DNA of 64,000 bases, from NCBI GenBank assembly GCA_963556195.1, contig OY744551.1, positions 10,497,201 to 10,561,200 on the forward strand, given 5' to 3'. Shown piece by piece: positions 32,766 through 43,790 of the stretch. The notes under the pieces are model-generated. The model was given only the letters and a program-made list of their open reading frames with translations, made no database searches and was not told the origin of the DNA. This DNA is from Sepiola atlantica (taxonomy: Eukaryota; Mollusca; Cephalopoda; Sepiida; Sepiolidae). How positions within the stretch are numbered: position 1 is the stretch's first letter; the number at the start of each line of letters is the position of its first letter. A program made the translations under genes and the position numbers.

Positions 32766-32832
32766 TAGTCCCTTGGCTTTTTTGGCTAAGATCAAAGTGT
32801 AGTATCTGTTCTCAGCATCCCGGCGACATCAG
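32766..32832 (+). mobile_element. U2 snRNA-like fragment
   Basis: TTTTGGCTAAGATCAAAG, then TGTAGTATCTGTTCTC and an ACATCAGATA end, follow U2 snRNA from the 5' stem-loop through the branch-point recognition region. It lacks the 5'-most bases and the Sm-site half, so it is a pseudogene or SINE head, not a U2 gene. It is closer to U2 than the SINE heads at 19396 and 57750 in the GGCTAAG segment. Confidence 0.75.
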
Positions 32833-32839
32833 ATATTTT

Positions 32840-33485
32840 ATTATAAACAAAACTATTGCATATATATATATATATATATATATAAGAAAATATGACATTA
32901 CAAAGTACAAATGTATATTACAGAATATTAATTTATTAAAAACTGTTTAAGTAATAAATTAGGAATACCTGAAAGTGTTTGTGGGCGTTTGCAGATTACT
33001 ATATATACGGTATTTTAAAAGCTGATGTTTTATCACAGAATTGAATAAGCATAAACCGTTTTGGTGGTAATATAGTTAGTATAGGTAGGAAAAACTTTCG
33101 CATTTATTCATTTAGCAAATCGCCTCCAAGCTTGGATCAGGTGGTCCTTGTTCATATCGGACATTACTCTAACGAGACTTTTAAGGATTAGTTTAATGTT
33201 CTGATGTGCTCGTTAATCCTTTTCTTAACTTAGCTCCATGCATAGTAGTCCGAAAAATTGGGATCTAGGGAACTAGGATGCAAAATAGTAGGGGGCATGT
33301 GATCGTCAAAATGATGCTGGATTTAAAATTTGGTTCAGAGTCTATCAGTGAGGTTTTCTACCCACAAAATTTTAAGGGATATGAGTTCTTCGGTTTTTAG
33401 TGGAATTCTGGGGGGTTTTTATATGGAAAAAGCGGATTTGTGCTTAAATCACTAAAGCTTACTACGGGTGCGAGTTGTCCACTTT
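32840..33485. other. Intron, (AT)n tract and no recognised element
   Basis: (AT)n at 32861-32884; the rest looks unique. Confidence 0.5.
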
Positions 33486-33489
33486 TTGT

Positions 33490-33745
33490 CAAAATCTGCT
33501 TCTTTTTTTTTTTTTTGAAAATAAGAAAAACTGATTTTTTTTTTCTTTCAAATAAGAAAAACTGATTTTTTATTTCTTTAAAATAAGAAAAACTGATTTT
33601 TTTTTAATTTAAAATAAGAAAAACTGATTTTTTTTTTCTTTAAAATAAGAAAAAAATGATTTTTTTTTTCTTTAAAATAAGAAAAAAATGATTTTTTTTT
33701 TCAAATAAGAAAAAACTGATATTTAAAAAAAAAAAAAAAAAAAAT
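33490..33745 (+). repeat. T/A-rich tandem repeat, about 35-bp unit
   Basis: AAATAAGAAAAACTGATTTT followed by a T-run, about 7 units, ending in a long A-run. Confidence 0.9.
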
Positions 33746-33769
33746 CTTTTCTCCCCTACAGCCTCATCT

Positions 33770-34289
33770 CTTTTGTTTTGGTTGGATTTTATTTCTCTTC
33801 TCTCTCTTTTTCCTCTTACTCGCTTAATTTTCTTTCCTGTATTTTTTCTTTCCATCTTTTCCCCTCTTATGACAGTTCTCTCTGAAAACTGAAAATCTTC
33901 ATTTTGACATGAAGGCTTTTAGGTAGGAGGTAAGGGGGTTAGATGGCTTTTGTTTTTATCAAAGAATGACTTCCTGTCTTCTTCCAGTCAACATGCGCAC
34001 TTAATGTATTTCTCTTAATTTCGGCTTTCTTAGTTGAAACTGATTGTAGTTAAGGAAAACCAACAAACCCCCCCCCCCCAAAAAAAAAACGTCTGAAAAC
34101 TTGACCTGTTAACTTAATTAATCTGATTAACTTGTTTGTATATTCGCCTGATTTTTTTTGATTTTTTTTTTTTTTTATCAAGATTTTAATTTCATAAATA
34201 TTTTTAGAATTATTTTTACATGTGTTTTTACTAATTCTCATTAGCACATCATCCAAGTTGTTTTTAGTTTTTGAATTATGCACTGTCCT

Positions 34290-34324
<35 letters not shown>

Positions 34325-34400
34325 GGGGCCATGTCCCCCCAGGTTGGGAAATTCATCTCGATTTCAGCTTTTTTTTTCCCATCAGCTACTCACATTCCTG
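33770..34400 (+). repeat. Dispersed repeat R4, copy 2
   Basis: The same order of blocks as 8460-9740: GGATTTTATTTCTCTT, ATGACAG, ATCAAAGAATGACTTCCTG and CAACATGCGCACTTAATG, then a CA repeat at 34292-34321 and GGTTGGGAAATTCATCTCGA. It shows the normal short microsatellite in the position that is expanded at 8785. Confidence 0.75.
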
Positions 34401-34439
34401 TTTATGTTCCACACAATGTAAAAAGTCCCAGCTAAAAAA

Positions 34440-35020
34440 AAAAAACTCTTGAAGGGCAGCTTGATGCTTCCTCTTTTCCTTTTTTTTTTCTCTTTCTTTT
34501 CCGCTCTCCATCTTGTCTTACCTTCCTTTTCCTCTTTTATGACAATTCTTTCTGAAAACTGAAACTGTTAATTTTACTGTGGAGGCTAAGCCTTCAAATC
34601 ATTCATGAAGGGGTTAGGGGAGTTAGATGACTTTTTTTTCATTAAAAAATGACTTCCTGTACCGTCTCCCTCCTCTTTCACTTTAGTTGTTTTTTGCGCT
34701 GCATTCTTCACACATGGGGAAGGCTGTGCTTCCTCAGGTTGTGAAATTCAACTTGATTTCAGCTTTTCTGCCATTGGCTACTCGCAAACCTGTTTATGTC
34801 AGTCCCAGCTAAAAAAAAAAAGGCTTACGGGTTTGAGGCTCCACCATGGCCGATAATGAACAACAAAAAATTGAGAGCTAATCTGAAAGTGTTCATGTTT
34901 TATTCCAGGTGACTCAAATATACTTCAATTCACCTTAAAAATTACTTATTATGGCCTGGAGACTGCTAATATGGAAACATTTTTCAATAATCATATAAAA
35001 ATAAAAATCAGTTGACCTCA
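34440..35020 (+). repeat. Dispersed repeat R4, copy 3 with downstream part
   Basis: It shares GACAATTCTTTCTGAAAACTG and CCATTGGCTACTCGC with copies 1 and 2, and its downstream half (34795-35020) matches 40795-41000. Only a trace of the CA microsatellite is left. Confidence 0.7.
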
Positions 35021-35571
35021 TTAATAAAATTTAAAAAATAAAAACTTATCCGTTACATTTGTGTGTATTCAAAAATATGTGCACATTATTTGCAAAATGT
35101 GGTAGTCTCAATCCTGTTGAAAGCACATCTCTCACAGAATTGCTGAACTCGGCAAGGTATAACGGATGCTTGTAATAAATTGAGGTATGATTATTCAAAT
35201 CTGGAAAGAAATTATCACAGTTCTGCACCATAATCTTTGGGCAGTATTGGACATGCATGTCGTCAATCCATTAAGGATTTTCTTTCGACCAATACTGTGA
35301 ATTATGTCTGTGAACTGAAATCTTTTCAATGTTAATGGAAACGTTCAAGTTAAATATTACTTCGTCACTGAATGGATATGCTTTGTTTTTTTTCTTCGTA
35401 GCTTGCCTACTGGTCCAGACATTTTCTGTCGATATACCTATCTTGTTGTAAGCTCCTGTTTAGTGTTCGCGATTAATTTCTGAAGATGATCAGAATAGTT
35501 TCAGTGAAACTTTGTCCACACTAGACACTCAATAATTTATCTTTTGTGTGCGCGCAGTGGCCCTTGTGGCA
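35021..35571. other. Intron, R4-related end and unrecognised sequence
   Basis: 35045-35260 is related to 40530-40775 (shared GAAATTATCA.AGTTC). No gene is seen. Confidence 0.5.
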
Positions 35572-35945
35572 ACAGGCCCCAATTTTAATGGTGTGTACAG
35601 TGGCCACGGGGCCCAATTTTAACGGTGTATGCAGTGGCAACGAGGTCCAATTTTAACGGTTTGTGCAGTGGCAACAGGGCCCAATTTTAACTGTGCAGTG
35701 GCAACAGGGCCCAATTTTAACTGTGTGCAGTCGCAACAGGGCCCAATTTTAACTGTGCAGTGGCAACAGGGCCCAATTTTAACTGTGTGCAGTCGCAACA
35801 GGGCCCAATTTTAACTGTGTGCAGTCGCAACAGGGCCCAATTTTAACTGTGTGCAGTCGCAACAGGGCCCAATTTTAACTGTGTGCAGTCGCAACAGGGC
35901 CCAATTTTAACTGTGTGCAGTCGCAACAGGGCCCAATTTTAACAG
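35572..35945 (+). repeat. 32-bp minisatellite, about 12 copies
   Basis: The unit GTGTGCAGTCGCAACAGGGC + CCAATTTTAACT has shorter 28-bp variants (TGTGCAGTGG). It is followed by unrelated intron and a (CTGT)n run at 36061-36091. Confidence 0.95.
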
Positions 35946-36064
35946 TGTGTATGTGTGTGCAGTGTCTTTCATTGTCTTCGAAAAATGAAAGTAAAAGTAT
36001 TGACTTCATGAAAATAGTTTTAATTTTTTTTAATTGTATATCTACCCATGGGATTTATCTCTCT

Positions 36065-36096
<32 letters not shown>

Positions 36097-36535
36097 ATTG
36101 ATCTGCCAGCAGAAGAATTGTGAGAGTGAGCGTAATAATGTTTCCTCACCTGATGGTACCTATTGGTCGTAGCCATAGAAAAACGTGGACATTTTTTCAC
36201 TTGTTAAATAAGTCAAAATTTTTTGCTTGTGTTTTGGACTTCAACTCCATTCTCATTTAACTACTCTGTCTTTATTTCTATTTTTCTTTCTCTTTCTCTT
36301 TTTTCTTTTTCTTCCTTCGTTTTTTTTCTTTACTTTTCTTTTCTTTCTCTTTTTTTCTTTTCTTTTTTATTCCTTTCTCTTTTTCTTTTTCCTTTTTTTT
36401 GGTTGCTTTTTAAAAATCGTTTTGTAAAAAAAAAAATTAAAAAAGGGTGTGCATGACCAGTCTAATAGTCCGTGGCCTCATTTTAACAAATCTCTAATTC
36501 GCTGACCCCCCCCCTCTCCCCCGTAAAACATTCAC
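35946..36535. other. Intron, CTGT repeat and CT-rich tract
   Basis: (CTGT)n at 36061-36091 and a T/C-rich low-complexity stretch at 36260-36410. No exon is seen. Confidence 0.6.
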
Positions 36536-36539
36536 AGCC

Positions 36540-36840
36540 AAAACCGCAACTCCTACCGCCACTGCAAAGAACTCTTCATTCTTCCTCTGTATACCTAAAA
36601 CCTAGTTTCTTTCCAAGAAATTTCTATTCGTGGAACACATTGTTGCAGGACTACTTCCCTGCAAACTACAACATGGTTGTAGCTGTCCTCTTCAGCAATG
36701 ACATTTTGTCCTTTTTGTCCATCGTTTTCAAGCCTCTCATAGTATTGTTAAGCATCTAACTGGCAATCTCATTAACTCTTATCCTCGAGTGGCTTTTGGT
36801 CTTGATAAATGGTTACTTATTAGAAAAAAATAAAGATGGT
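36540..36840 (+). mobile_element. LINE C-terminal scrap with 3' tail (plus)
   Basis: Plus-strand frames include FFPRNFYSWNTLLQDYFPANY, matching the FFPRAAGLWNSLP-type block of other copies. The tail CTCGAGTGGCTTTTGGTCTT then GATAAATGGTTACTTATTA is shared with 9661-9705 and, inverted, with 60198-60220 and 63424-63445. Confidence 0.65.
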
Positions 36841-36952
36841 CACACTTATATAGATCTTGCTTGAAGTTCCTCCAAACACATTCATTTAGTTTCATTGAAA
36901 TAGCAGATTAGAACATCATTAAGTATATATATATATATATATATAAAATTAA

Positions 36953-37017
36953 ATAATGTTTTTGGCTCCCCTTTTCCATATATATATATATATGAAAAAG
37001 GGGAGCCAAAAATATTA
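36953..37017. repeat. Palindrome around an (AT)n centre
   Basis: TTTTTGGCTCCCCTTTTCCA, an (AT)n centre, then its reverse complement. The loop itself is the AT microsatellite. Confidence 0.93.
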
Positions 37018-37022
37018 TTATT

Positions 37023-38045
37023 TACGTATTCATCAACGTTTCGTCTTTATTGTGAGACTTCCTCAGGATGTAGAAAAATGCAGAAAAAATAATCATACAA
37101 TTATCAAATTTTATCTGCCCGAGGATGGCGAGCTTCAGGCCCAGACTGTGAGTGAAAAGAAATTAAAAAATTGAGACAGGCAAAATTGGATGTGTGTCAT
37201 TAGCAGCAGTTAACAGTTTTATGGGGGGATGGGTTAGTTGACTGATTGACTGATTAATAATACACAAATAATTAAATAATTAATAATAAATAAATACATT
37301 CACACATAAATAAATAAACTAATAGATATTATTTCCATCTCTCTCTCTCAGACTTATATATACATATTGCATATGCACATGCTCATATTATTGATTAATT
37401 AATAATACACAAATAATTAACTAAATAGGAATAAATACATTCACACATAATCAAATAAACTAGTAGATATCATTTTCCATCTCTTTCTTACACATATATA
37501 GACATATGCATATACTTATGTGCTCAAATATAATTTAATAATTATTGCTTAATTAATGATACACAAATAATTAAATAAATAGGAATAAATAAATACATTC
37601 ACACATATATAAATAAACTAATAGATATATCTTTCCTTCTCTTTTTTACCACATTTTCGGTTTTTATCAGAATTTACATTTCTAAAACTAATCACACAAT
37701 TATATTGCAAATAGAAATTAATTTTTCCTTCCTACTTCCTTTTAATTAGAAACGGGGCAATGAGTTCAGACTTTCCACCTCAGCCCCAAACGCTCATGTG
37801 GACATAATGCCCCAGACAATATCTTTCTTTCAAGGCAAAAGATAAACTCATATTCAACCAACCCATACCTCCACTCATAAAAACTGTTAACTGCTGCTGA
37901 TGACACACAGCCAATTTTGCCTGTCTCAATTTTTTTATTCCTCGGGTAGATCAAATTTGATAATTATATGATTATTTTTTCTGCATTTTTCTTCATCTTG
38001 AGGAAGTCTCACAATAAAGACGAAACGTTGATGAATACATAAGTA
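37023..38045. repeat. Large foldback, arms about 190 bp
   Basis: The left arm 37023-37220 is mirrored by the right arm 37865-38045 (CATCAACGTTTCGTCTTTAT, TTGAGACAGGCAAAATTGG, AACAGTTTTATG). The loop holds three copies of a roughly 150-bp block (ACACAAATAATTAA then TACATTCACACATA) at about 37260, 37405 and 37560. An (AT)n tract follows at 38112. Confidence 0.88.
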
Positions 38046-38108
38046 ATATAGATTTGGGGTTTCTTTTTGCATTTTCCATTACTTCAGATCATTTTATCCC
38101 TATCTTTA

Positions 38109-38109
<1 letters not shown>

Positions 38110-38164
<55 letters not shown>

Positions 38165-38171
38165 GCTAGTA

Positions 38172-38227
<56 letters not shown>

Positions 38228-38235
38228 TGTATGTA
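38110..38235 (+). repeat. (AT)n microsatellites
   Basis: Two AT tracts (38112-38161 and 38178-38226) separated by GAAGCTAGTATGTGTGC. Confidence 0.97.
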
Positions 38236-38752
38236 CAGGATTCACTTCTAAACTAATTAACTGATCATTATGAATTTTGGAACAGATCTTCTAGGTGTAA
38301 GGGGTCATAACATGGGCTATATTTAGTTTTATATAAAGGGGGTCTTTATAAAAATTCAAATACCTCCGATTTAGGCAAAATTTTAACAATAGGTATTAGC
38401 CATCACTTAATAAATATTCCTCAAATTTCAGTTTCTTTTAAGAATTTTAAAGGGTTCTAGGGTGCATAAATGATCACAACCTTCCATCTAAAAATTCAAA
38501 TATTACAGATTTACATTAAATTTGATCTGTGGTCATTAGACACCAATTAAGCAAGATTCCCTGAATTTCAATTTTTTTAAGACCCCCTTAAGCTTAAGCC
38601 TTAAATTTTAGACATTTTCTAGAATCAAAATCATTTAATGGATCTTGATCAAAATTGGAATAAGGATTCTATACATACGGTTAGGATCATTATATATTGA
38701 TTTTAATCTTCATAAGGGGACATAAAAGTGGTGCAAAACTTCTGTTCAGGGA

Positions 38753-38760
<8 letters not shown>
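38236..38760 (+). mobile_element. Helitron-like element, copy lacking its 3' hairpin
   Basis: It starts AGGATTCACTTCTAAAC after the microsatellite and follows copy 1 through ATAAAAGTGGTGCAAAAC, then stops at an (AT)n tract (38761-38802) before the hairpin/CTAG end. Confidence 0.55.
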
Positions 38761-38804
<44 letters not shown>

Positions 38805-38887
38805 ATAAGGGTATACTCAAAAAAGAATAAAAGGGAAATACCAGCAGAGTGCTCAATTAAATTAAATTAAGAGCGTAATATTATTTT

Positions 38888-38959
38888 ATTTATAAATACA
38901 GATTTTAATCAGACATATGGACCAGTGGGCCATATGTCTGATTAAAATCTGTATTTATA

Positions 38960-38962
<3 letters not shown>
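38888..38962. repeat. Palindrome flanked by (AT)n, 33-bp perfect arms
   Basis: Arms 38888-38920 and 38930-38962 (TTTATAAATACAGATTTTAA outward of CAGACATATGG) with a 9-nt loop. (AT)n begins at about 38966. Confidence 0.95.
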
Positions 38963-38990
<28 letters not shown>

Positions 38991-39061
38991 GTATTCAGGT
39001 TCGATTATTTTCGATCGGAATCCGGATCAGAGAGCTCTATGTCCGTTAAAACAGAGCATGA

Positions 39062-39291
39062 ATACGTTATGAGGTTTAAAAAGACTAAATATACATTCGG
39101 ATTGTACACATTATAAGTTATTTCGACCTTAACTAGGTCTCCTCGGATGTGTTTCCAATCACGTTTCAAACCCAAAAAAACATTTTGGGTTTGAAACGTG
39201 ATTGGAAACACATCCGAGGAGACCTAGTTAAGGTCGAAATAACTTATGTGTACAATCCGAATGTATATTTAGTCTTTTTAAACCTCATAAC

Positions 39292-39295
<4 letters not shown>
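39062..39295. repeat. Near-perfect palindrome, arms about 115 bp
   Basis: Left arm 39062-39178 and right arm 39183-39295 are reverse complements apart from a 3-nt difference at ATTATAAG/ATAAG and one or two bases at the tip. The loop is only a few nt. (AT)n flanks both ends (38966-38991 and 39293-39328). Identical short peptides appear in frames of both strands for this reason alone. It lies about 370 bp upstream of exon g. Confidence 0.95.
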
Positions 39296-39331
<36 letters not shown>

Positions 39332-39344
39332 AGGTTTAAGGATT

Positions 39345-39620
39345 CCAAAATTCATACTAGAATTGTCTATGGATATGTGGCGCCATGGGTAAAAGTGTTA
39401 AGGAATAATCAGTTCTAAGCGAGAGACTTCTGTATGTTGAAGGTTCAATCCTCACTACAGACTATGCTAAGGCTGATAGAATAAGAATAATATACCTCCC
39501 TGGATTAAATAAAATTCTGTGTAGATTCCCGACTTTGAAGTAGGTCGGAGGTTACATTTGGCTAAAACGTTGTGCAAATAACATCCAAGATGAGAACAAT
39601 CTAATAATATCCAATTTCCA
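39345..39620 (+). mobile_element. tRNA-like SINE, complete-looking diverged copy
   Basis: A box TGGCGCCATGG at 39378-39388 and B box GGTTCAATCC at 39442-39451. It ends with the tail CTAAAACGTTGTGCAAATAA and CATCCAAGATGAGAACA. It lies 45 bp before exon g. Confidence 0.78.
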
Positions 39621-39665
39621 AATCGGCTAGTCTTAGAGTAAGTCTCCTCCTGTGCATATTTCCAG

Positions 39666-39713
39666 GAGGCGCCGCTTTCGACCGGTTCCTAGTGAAGATC
39701 CTGATTTCGACAG
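39666..39713 (+). CDS. L1CAM/neuroglian-like protein, exon g: 48-nt cytoplasmic exon
   Basis: Acceptor CATATTTCCAG and donor GTAAGG, phase 2 on both sides. It encodes residues 269-283 (RRRFRPVPSEDPDFD) with split Gly and Arg codons. The exon is symmetric, so skipping it keeps the frame, which makes it a natural cassette exon. A basic RRRFR block precedes an acidic SEDPDFD block. Confidence rests on splice consensus, phase match to exons f and h, and the shared DF/FD acidic composition; the short length leaves some doubt. Confidence 0.75.
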
Positions 39714-40019
39714 GTAAGGTTTTCCGATGCCAAATCCTTCACACTAACTGTTGCTCTGCTAATTTACCAGGAATTTTTTGGGGCAGTTCTGCGTGTTCTT
39801 TCACCCTCGCTTTTCACCTTTTCATGCTGGGTTGGTTTGCCATTTTTAACCTTTCTCGTATTTGACAATTTTGCTTCGCTCTTAACATAAAATGGAAAAA
39901 ATAATAATTTGAATTTAAAAAAAAAAATAGGCTAACTCTAAAAATATTTATTGGTCGAAAGGCGGTTTGTTATAAGAATTTCAGAAATTTTTTAGGAATT
40001 TTTTAGATTATTATTATTA
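39714..40019. other. Intron start, no recognised element
   Basis: Unique-looking AT-rich sequence after the donor of exon g. Confidence 0.5.
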
Positions 40020-40440
40020 TTTTTATTTTTCGTCCTATCGCATGCTGTGGTTCGACCAAGTTCAGATCATCATCAACTGACCCCCTTCATTTCTTAAGCA
40101 GCCTACTGCGGCTTTGGGCCATTAACATCGATGTTGGATACACTTTCGAGCGGTTCAGATGACTGACGGTGCGTGGCGTAACCGTACCAATTGAGACATC
40201 ATTGTGCGATGTACTTTTTCATAGAGGCCTTTAGAGTGAGACGGGCAATTTTCTTCATCCGATTCATTGCAGTCAGGATCATGTTGTTTTGACATTTCGT
40301 TGTGGACCACGTCTTGCAGCCATACAAAAGTATAGGTCGGACTTGTGTGTTGTATGCTGCCACTCTTGCATACGATGGGATCCTTGCATTTTGTAAAATT
40401 GACGACAGCTGCCTGATATACGTCGTCTTATAGCATAGAT
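40020..40440 (-). mobile_element. RTE-like LINE C-terminal remnant (minus)
   Basis: The minus strand reads RIPSYARVAAYNTQVRPILL then YGCKTWST and MNRMKKIARLTL: the '..P.LLYG.(E/K)TW' block that follows the RT domain in many LINEs. Stops break the rest. The 3' side ends in TTGATGATGATCTGAAC. Confidence 0.7.
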
Positions 40441-41160
40441 GAGGATTGGTAATATGTATTATGTGCTGTAGTCACTGTAACAACATATAAGCAGTCTGAG
40501 ACGAGTCGAAAAAGGACAGGTGGCAGTCTATTTTCTTTTATTTGTCTGTCAAGAAGAGATCTGGTTTACATTTACATAGATGTCTAGGTTTAGGGATGTT
40601 TGTTATTATTTTTGGTTGTGCTGTAGTTATGGTAAAAACATAGATACAGTAAATTGTTACATCTTTTAAATTTGGATTATTCGGACTACTATTCTCATAT
40701 TGGTTGTTATTTTCACAAAGTTTTGGCTGATATAACCTCCAACCTATCGGCAAGAAATTATCATAGTTCCTCATATAGCCACCTACGTAGTGTACCAGTC
40801 CTAGCTAAAAAAAAAAAGTGATTGAGGCTACCGTATTGGCTGCAAGGAAGTACAAAAAATTTAGAGCTGATATGAAAGTTTGTTTTATTCTAAGTCACTC
40901 TATGTACTTTAATTTATTTTAAAAAAATTACTTATTCCAGCCTGGAGGATTGGTAATATGGACACATTTTTCATTAATCACCTAAGAATAAAGATCATCT
41001 GACGGAATGAAAGCAAGAAAACCCTGTGTATTAAATAAAGGGTTCCATTTGAAATTACATACAAATTACTGAGTTCAATAAGACATTACATCGGCTGAAC
41101 TATTACGAGAATAACACCCAAGATGTGAACAGTAATCGGAATAATCCAAACAGAGAAGAA
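40441..41160. repeat. R4 downstream part with SINE tails
   Basis: 40665-40745 is a minus-strand SINE tail; 40795-41000 matches R4 copy 3 at 34795-35020; 41025-41160 is a plus-strand SINE tail (TTAAATAAAGGGTTCCATT then GAATAACACCCAAGATG). It is a stack of old insertions. Confidence 0.65.
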
Positions 41161-41324
41161 GTCTTAAAATTACATGTCTTCTCGTCACCTGTCTTCTTTA
41201 ACTCCTCTGCCTGGACTTTTTCTCTGTTGTTAGTATGTGTTTAGATGGGTGACCATTTAGGATTATCGAGCGCTGTTTGTAAGACATGATATAACGGCTT
41301 TGCGGTCCGAGGACTTATACTAAT

Positions 41325-41505
41325 CTGTAAATCAAATCAAATCAAATTTATTGGCAAAAAATAACAAAGTGCAACAAGCCATGTAAAAGGACAGTTATAA
41401 GATGTGTACGTCTATATACACTCTGAATGTTTGTTCAAGGCGATTTTAAACCTGGATATGGTAGGCATCGTCACTACTTCCTCTGATAGGCTGTTCTACC
41501 GAACA
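41325..41505 (-). mobile_element. CR1-type LINE 3' end with TTGAT-type tail
   Basis: The minus strand gives a LSEEVVTMPTISRFKIALNKH block and then AATAAATTTGATTTGATTTG: the C-terminal 'W.sLp.evv.a.s...fk..ld' motif and short tandem 3' tail usual for CR1-like LINEs. Confidence 0.65.
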
Positions 41506-41509
41506 GAAA

Positions 41510-41980
41510 ATAAAAAGGGTGACAGGAAACTTTACTAAACTACAGGGGAATCAGCCGTATCAATGTAGTAACGAAGGTGTTTACAGTTCTCCACTTGTGC
41601 CAATTCCAAGGTTTTCGTGATTCTCAAATGCGCATGTCTCAGGTTAGCTTTCGGACTTGTATTTGTAACGGCCATCACCCTGGTCAGGTCGAGCTAGCTT
41701 TCTCCCAAGTAAGCTCAGTATCTCTGACTCTAACATCCTACTTTTGCTATGCTAAGTCATATGAAATGGCTAGCCAATCCCAATTCCATAATTGACGACC
41801 GACTACTTGTAGGTCTGATAGCACTGTCAGTTAAAGGTTGTACCGATCAGATCTTCTACCTGTGGCGCACTCTCGAACAGCGCTGGGTATACCAACGACC
41901 CGTGGTCTTTTGCTTTATAAACTTTGCAGCTACTTTTACTGGGTCCCATAGAGACCACAACTTGATGCTCGGCTGAAAAA
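41510..41980 (+). mobile_element. LINE RT domain remnant
   Basis: Plus-strand frames give NYRGISRINVVTKVFTVL (RT domain 1) and, about 250 bp on, VKGCTDQIFYLWRTLEQRWV then YQRPVVFCFINFAATFTG. The latter is the RT motif A region, where a functional enzyme has an F-V-D-F...AFD core; here the catalytic Asp positions read Asn and Thr. It is a dead fragment. Confidence 0.7.
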
Positions 41981-42172
41981 ATGACCTAAAAGATATATTT
42001 AAATTTTGTTTATGTTTTGCACCAAAATTGCATCCCCTCACATCTTTTGCTGATCAATAAACATAACTGATAGCCCTAACTCATATGTTGTGATCTGTAC
42101 TTACCAGACACTTGCGAGTGATGACACATGGATTACGTATGTCACTCTATCTTCTTCATTTGCTCTTGTTCT
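41981..42172. other. Short intron stretch, nothing recognised
   Basis: No element or exon is seen. Confidence 0.5.
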
Positions 42173-42695
42173 GTGCCCCTCCCTTTTCCGTCTGTGCCCT
42201 CTCCTTCTTTCGTCTGTGCCCCCTCCTTCTTCCTTTTGCACCCCTTTCCCTCTTCCTTTTGCGCCCCCTCCTTCTTCCTTTTGTACCCCTTTCCTTCTTC
42301 CTTTTGTACCCCTTTCCCTCTTCCTTTTGTACCCCTTTCCCTCTTCCTTTTGTACCCCTTTCCCTCTTCCTTTTGTACCCCTTTCCCTCTTCCTTTTGCG
42401 CCCCCTCCTTCTTCCTTTTGCGCCCCTTCCCTCTTCCTTTTGCACCCCCTCTATCTTCCTTTTGTGCCCCTGTCCCTCTTCCTTTTGCGCCCTCTCCTTC
42501 TTCCTTTTGTGCCCCCTCCTTCTTCCTTTTGTACCCCTTTCCCTCTTCCTTTTGTACCCCTTTTCCTCTTCCTTTTGTACCCCTCCTCCCTCTTCCTTTT
42601 GCACCCCCTCCTTCTTCCTTTTGTACCCCTTTCCCTCTTCCTTTTACGCCCCTTCCCTCTTCCTTTTGCGCCCCCTCCCACTTCCTTTTCAGCTC
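42173..42695 (+). repeat. 23-bp polypyrimidine minisatellite, about 22 copies
   Basis: The unit is TCTTCCTTTTGTACCCCTTTC and variants (GCGCCCCCTCCT). It is almost purely C and T on the plus strand, so it could form triplex (H-DNA) structures. Long open frames in all plus frames (about 200-260 codons) come from the lack of stops in pyrimidine-rich DNA. Confidence 0.95.
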
Positions 42696-43059
42696 CTCTT
42701 GCTCAACCACCTTATCTAACTCCGCCCAACAAGTTCATAATTTCCATTCTTTGTGTTACTGTTATACCACTATCTACATCATGTCCATTCTCCAGCCCCC
42801 CCCCCCATTCCGCCCTTTTCATATATCCTGCCCAACAAGTGCGTATTATTATTACGCCCTTGTCTATGATTAGTTTCTATTTTGTTTCTTTGGAGGCTCT
42901 CTCTGCCGTCGAGTAATCGCTCCTTTCTATTCTCTCAACTAATTTTGTTTAGTATGTTGTCATCTCGCCTTATTTCTATTCTGAGTCGATTTAGAGGTAA
43001 AACATTCGTTTCGTGCATCATTATTTGCTCTTCTGTATTTTCATAATTTTTTACAGTTT
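42696..43059. other. Intron, nothing recognised
   Basis: AT-rich with a C-run at 42796-42806. No exon is seen. Confidence 0.5.
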
Positions 43060-43790
43060 CATCATTAAACCTCTGATTTTCTACGAAAATTTAACAATTG
43101 GGGGAACATTTATTAATTGATGTCTAATACCTGAATTTTCATAAAGGGCTTCCACCGTCTTTTACCCCCTTTTCATTAAACTGATTATAGCTCAATTATG
43201 ACTCCTTACGCCTCGCAGATGTGTTCCAAAATTCATATTGATCGGTTAATTAGTTTAGGAATGAATCCAGATGGATACATATTTATATAAAGTTTGGTAT
43301 GTGTATATGTTTATATATTTGTATGTACAGGATTCACTCCTAAACTAATTAACCGATCATTAAGAATTTTGGAAAACGGCTGCTTGGCATAAGGGGTCTA
43401 AATGTGGGCTATATTTAGTTTAATGCAAAGCGGGTAAAGAAGCTCTTCATGAAAACTCAGATAGCACTGATTTTTGTGAAATTTTAACAATATTCCCAAA
43501 TTTCAGTTCCTTTGAAGTATTTTAACGAGTTTTTAGGGGGCATAATATGGGCAGAACCTCCATTTAAAAATTCACAGCTTTCATATTTGCATTGAATTTG
43601 ATCCACAATTATTCGACACCAATGAAGCAAGATTCCTTGAATTTCAATTTCTTCTTAAGACCCCCTTAAGCTTGAGCCTAATTTTAGACATTTTCTAGAA
43701 TCAAAATCATGTAATGGATTTTGATCAAATTTATAATAAGGATTCTAGACATAAGGTTTTGTATCATTATATTTGGAGTGATGCTGAGTG
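43060..43790. mobile_element. Helitron-like elements, inverted pair
   Basis: 43060-43275 carries the family on the minus strand (AACCGATCAATATGAATTTT when reversed); 43333-43790 carries it on the plus strand (GATTCACTCCTAAACTAATT onward). About 55 bp of AT-rich microsatellite lie between, so the two 5' ends face each other. Confidence 0.55.

Noticed and set aside
32766..32832. Functional U2 snRNA gene
   Set aside because: Only about 60 bp of U2 similarity; the Sm site and 3' stem-loops are missing and no snRNA promoter was seen.
39005..39418. Two small proteins with the same sequence on opposite strands
   Set aside because: The identical peptides result from the palindrome at 39062-39295, not from genes.
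42090..42916. Overlapping 200-260-codon frames rich in Leu, Phe, Pro and Ser
   Set aside because: Composition artefact of the 23-bp pyrimidine array; open in all three plus frames at once.
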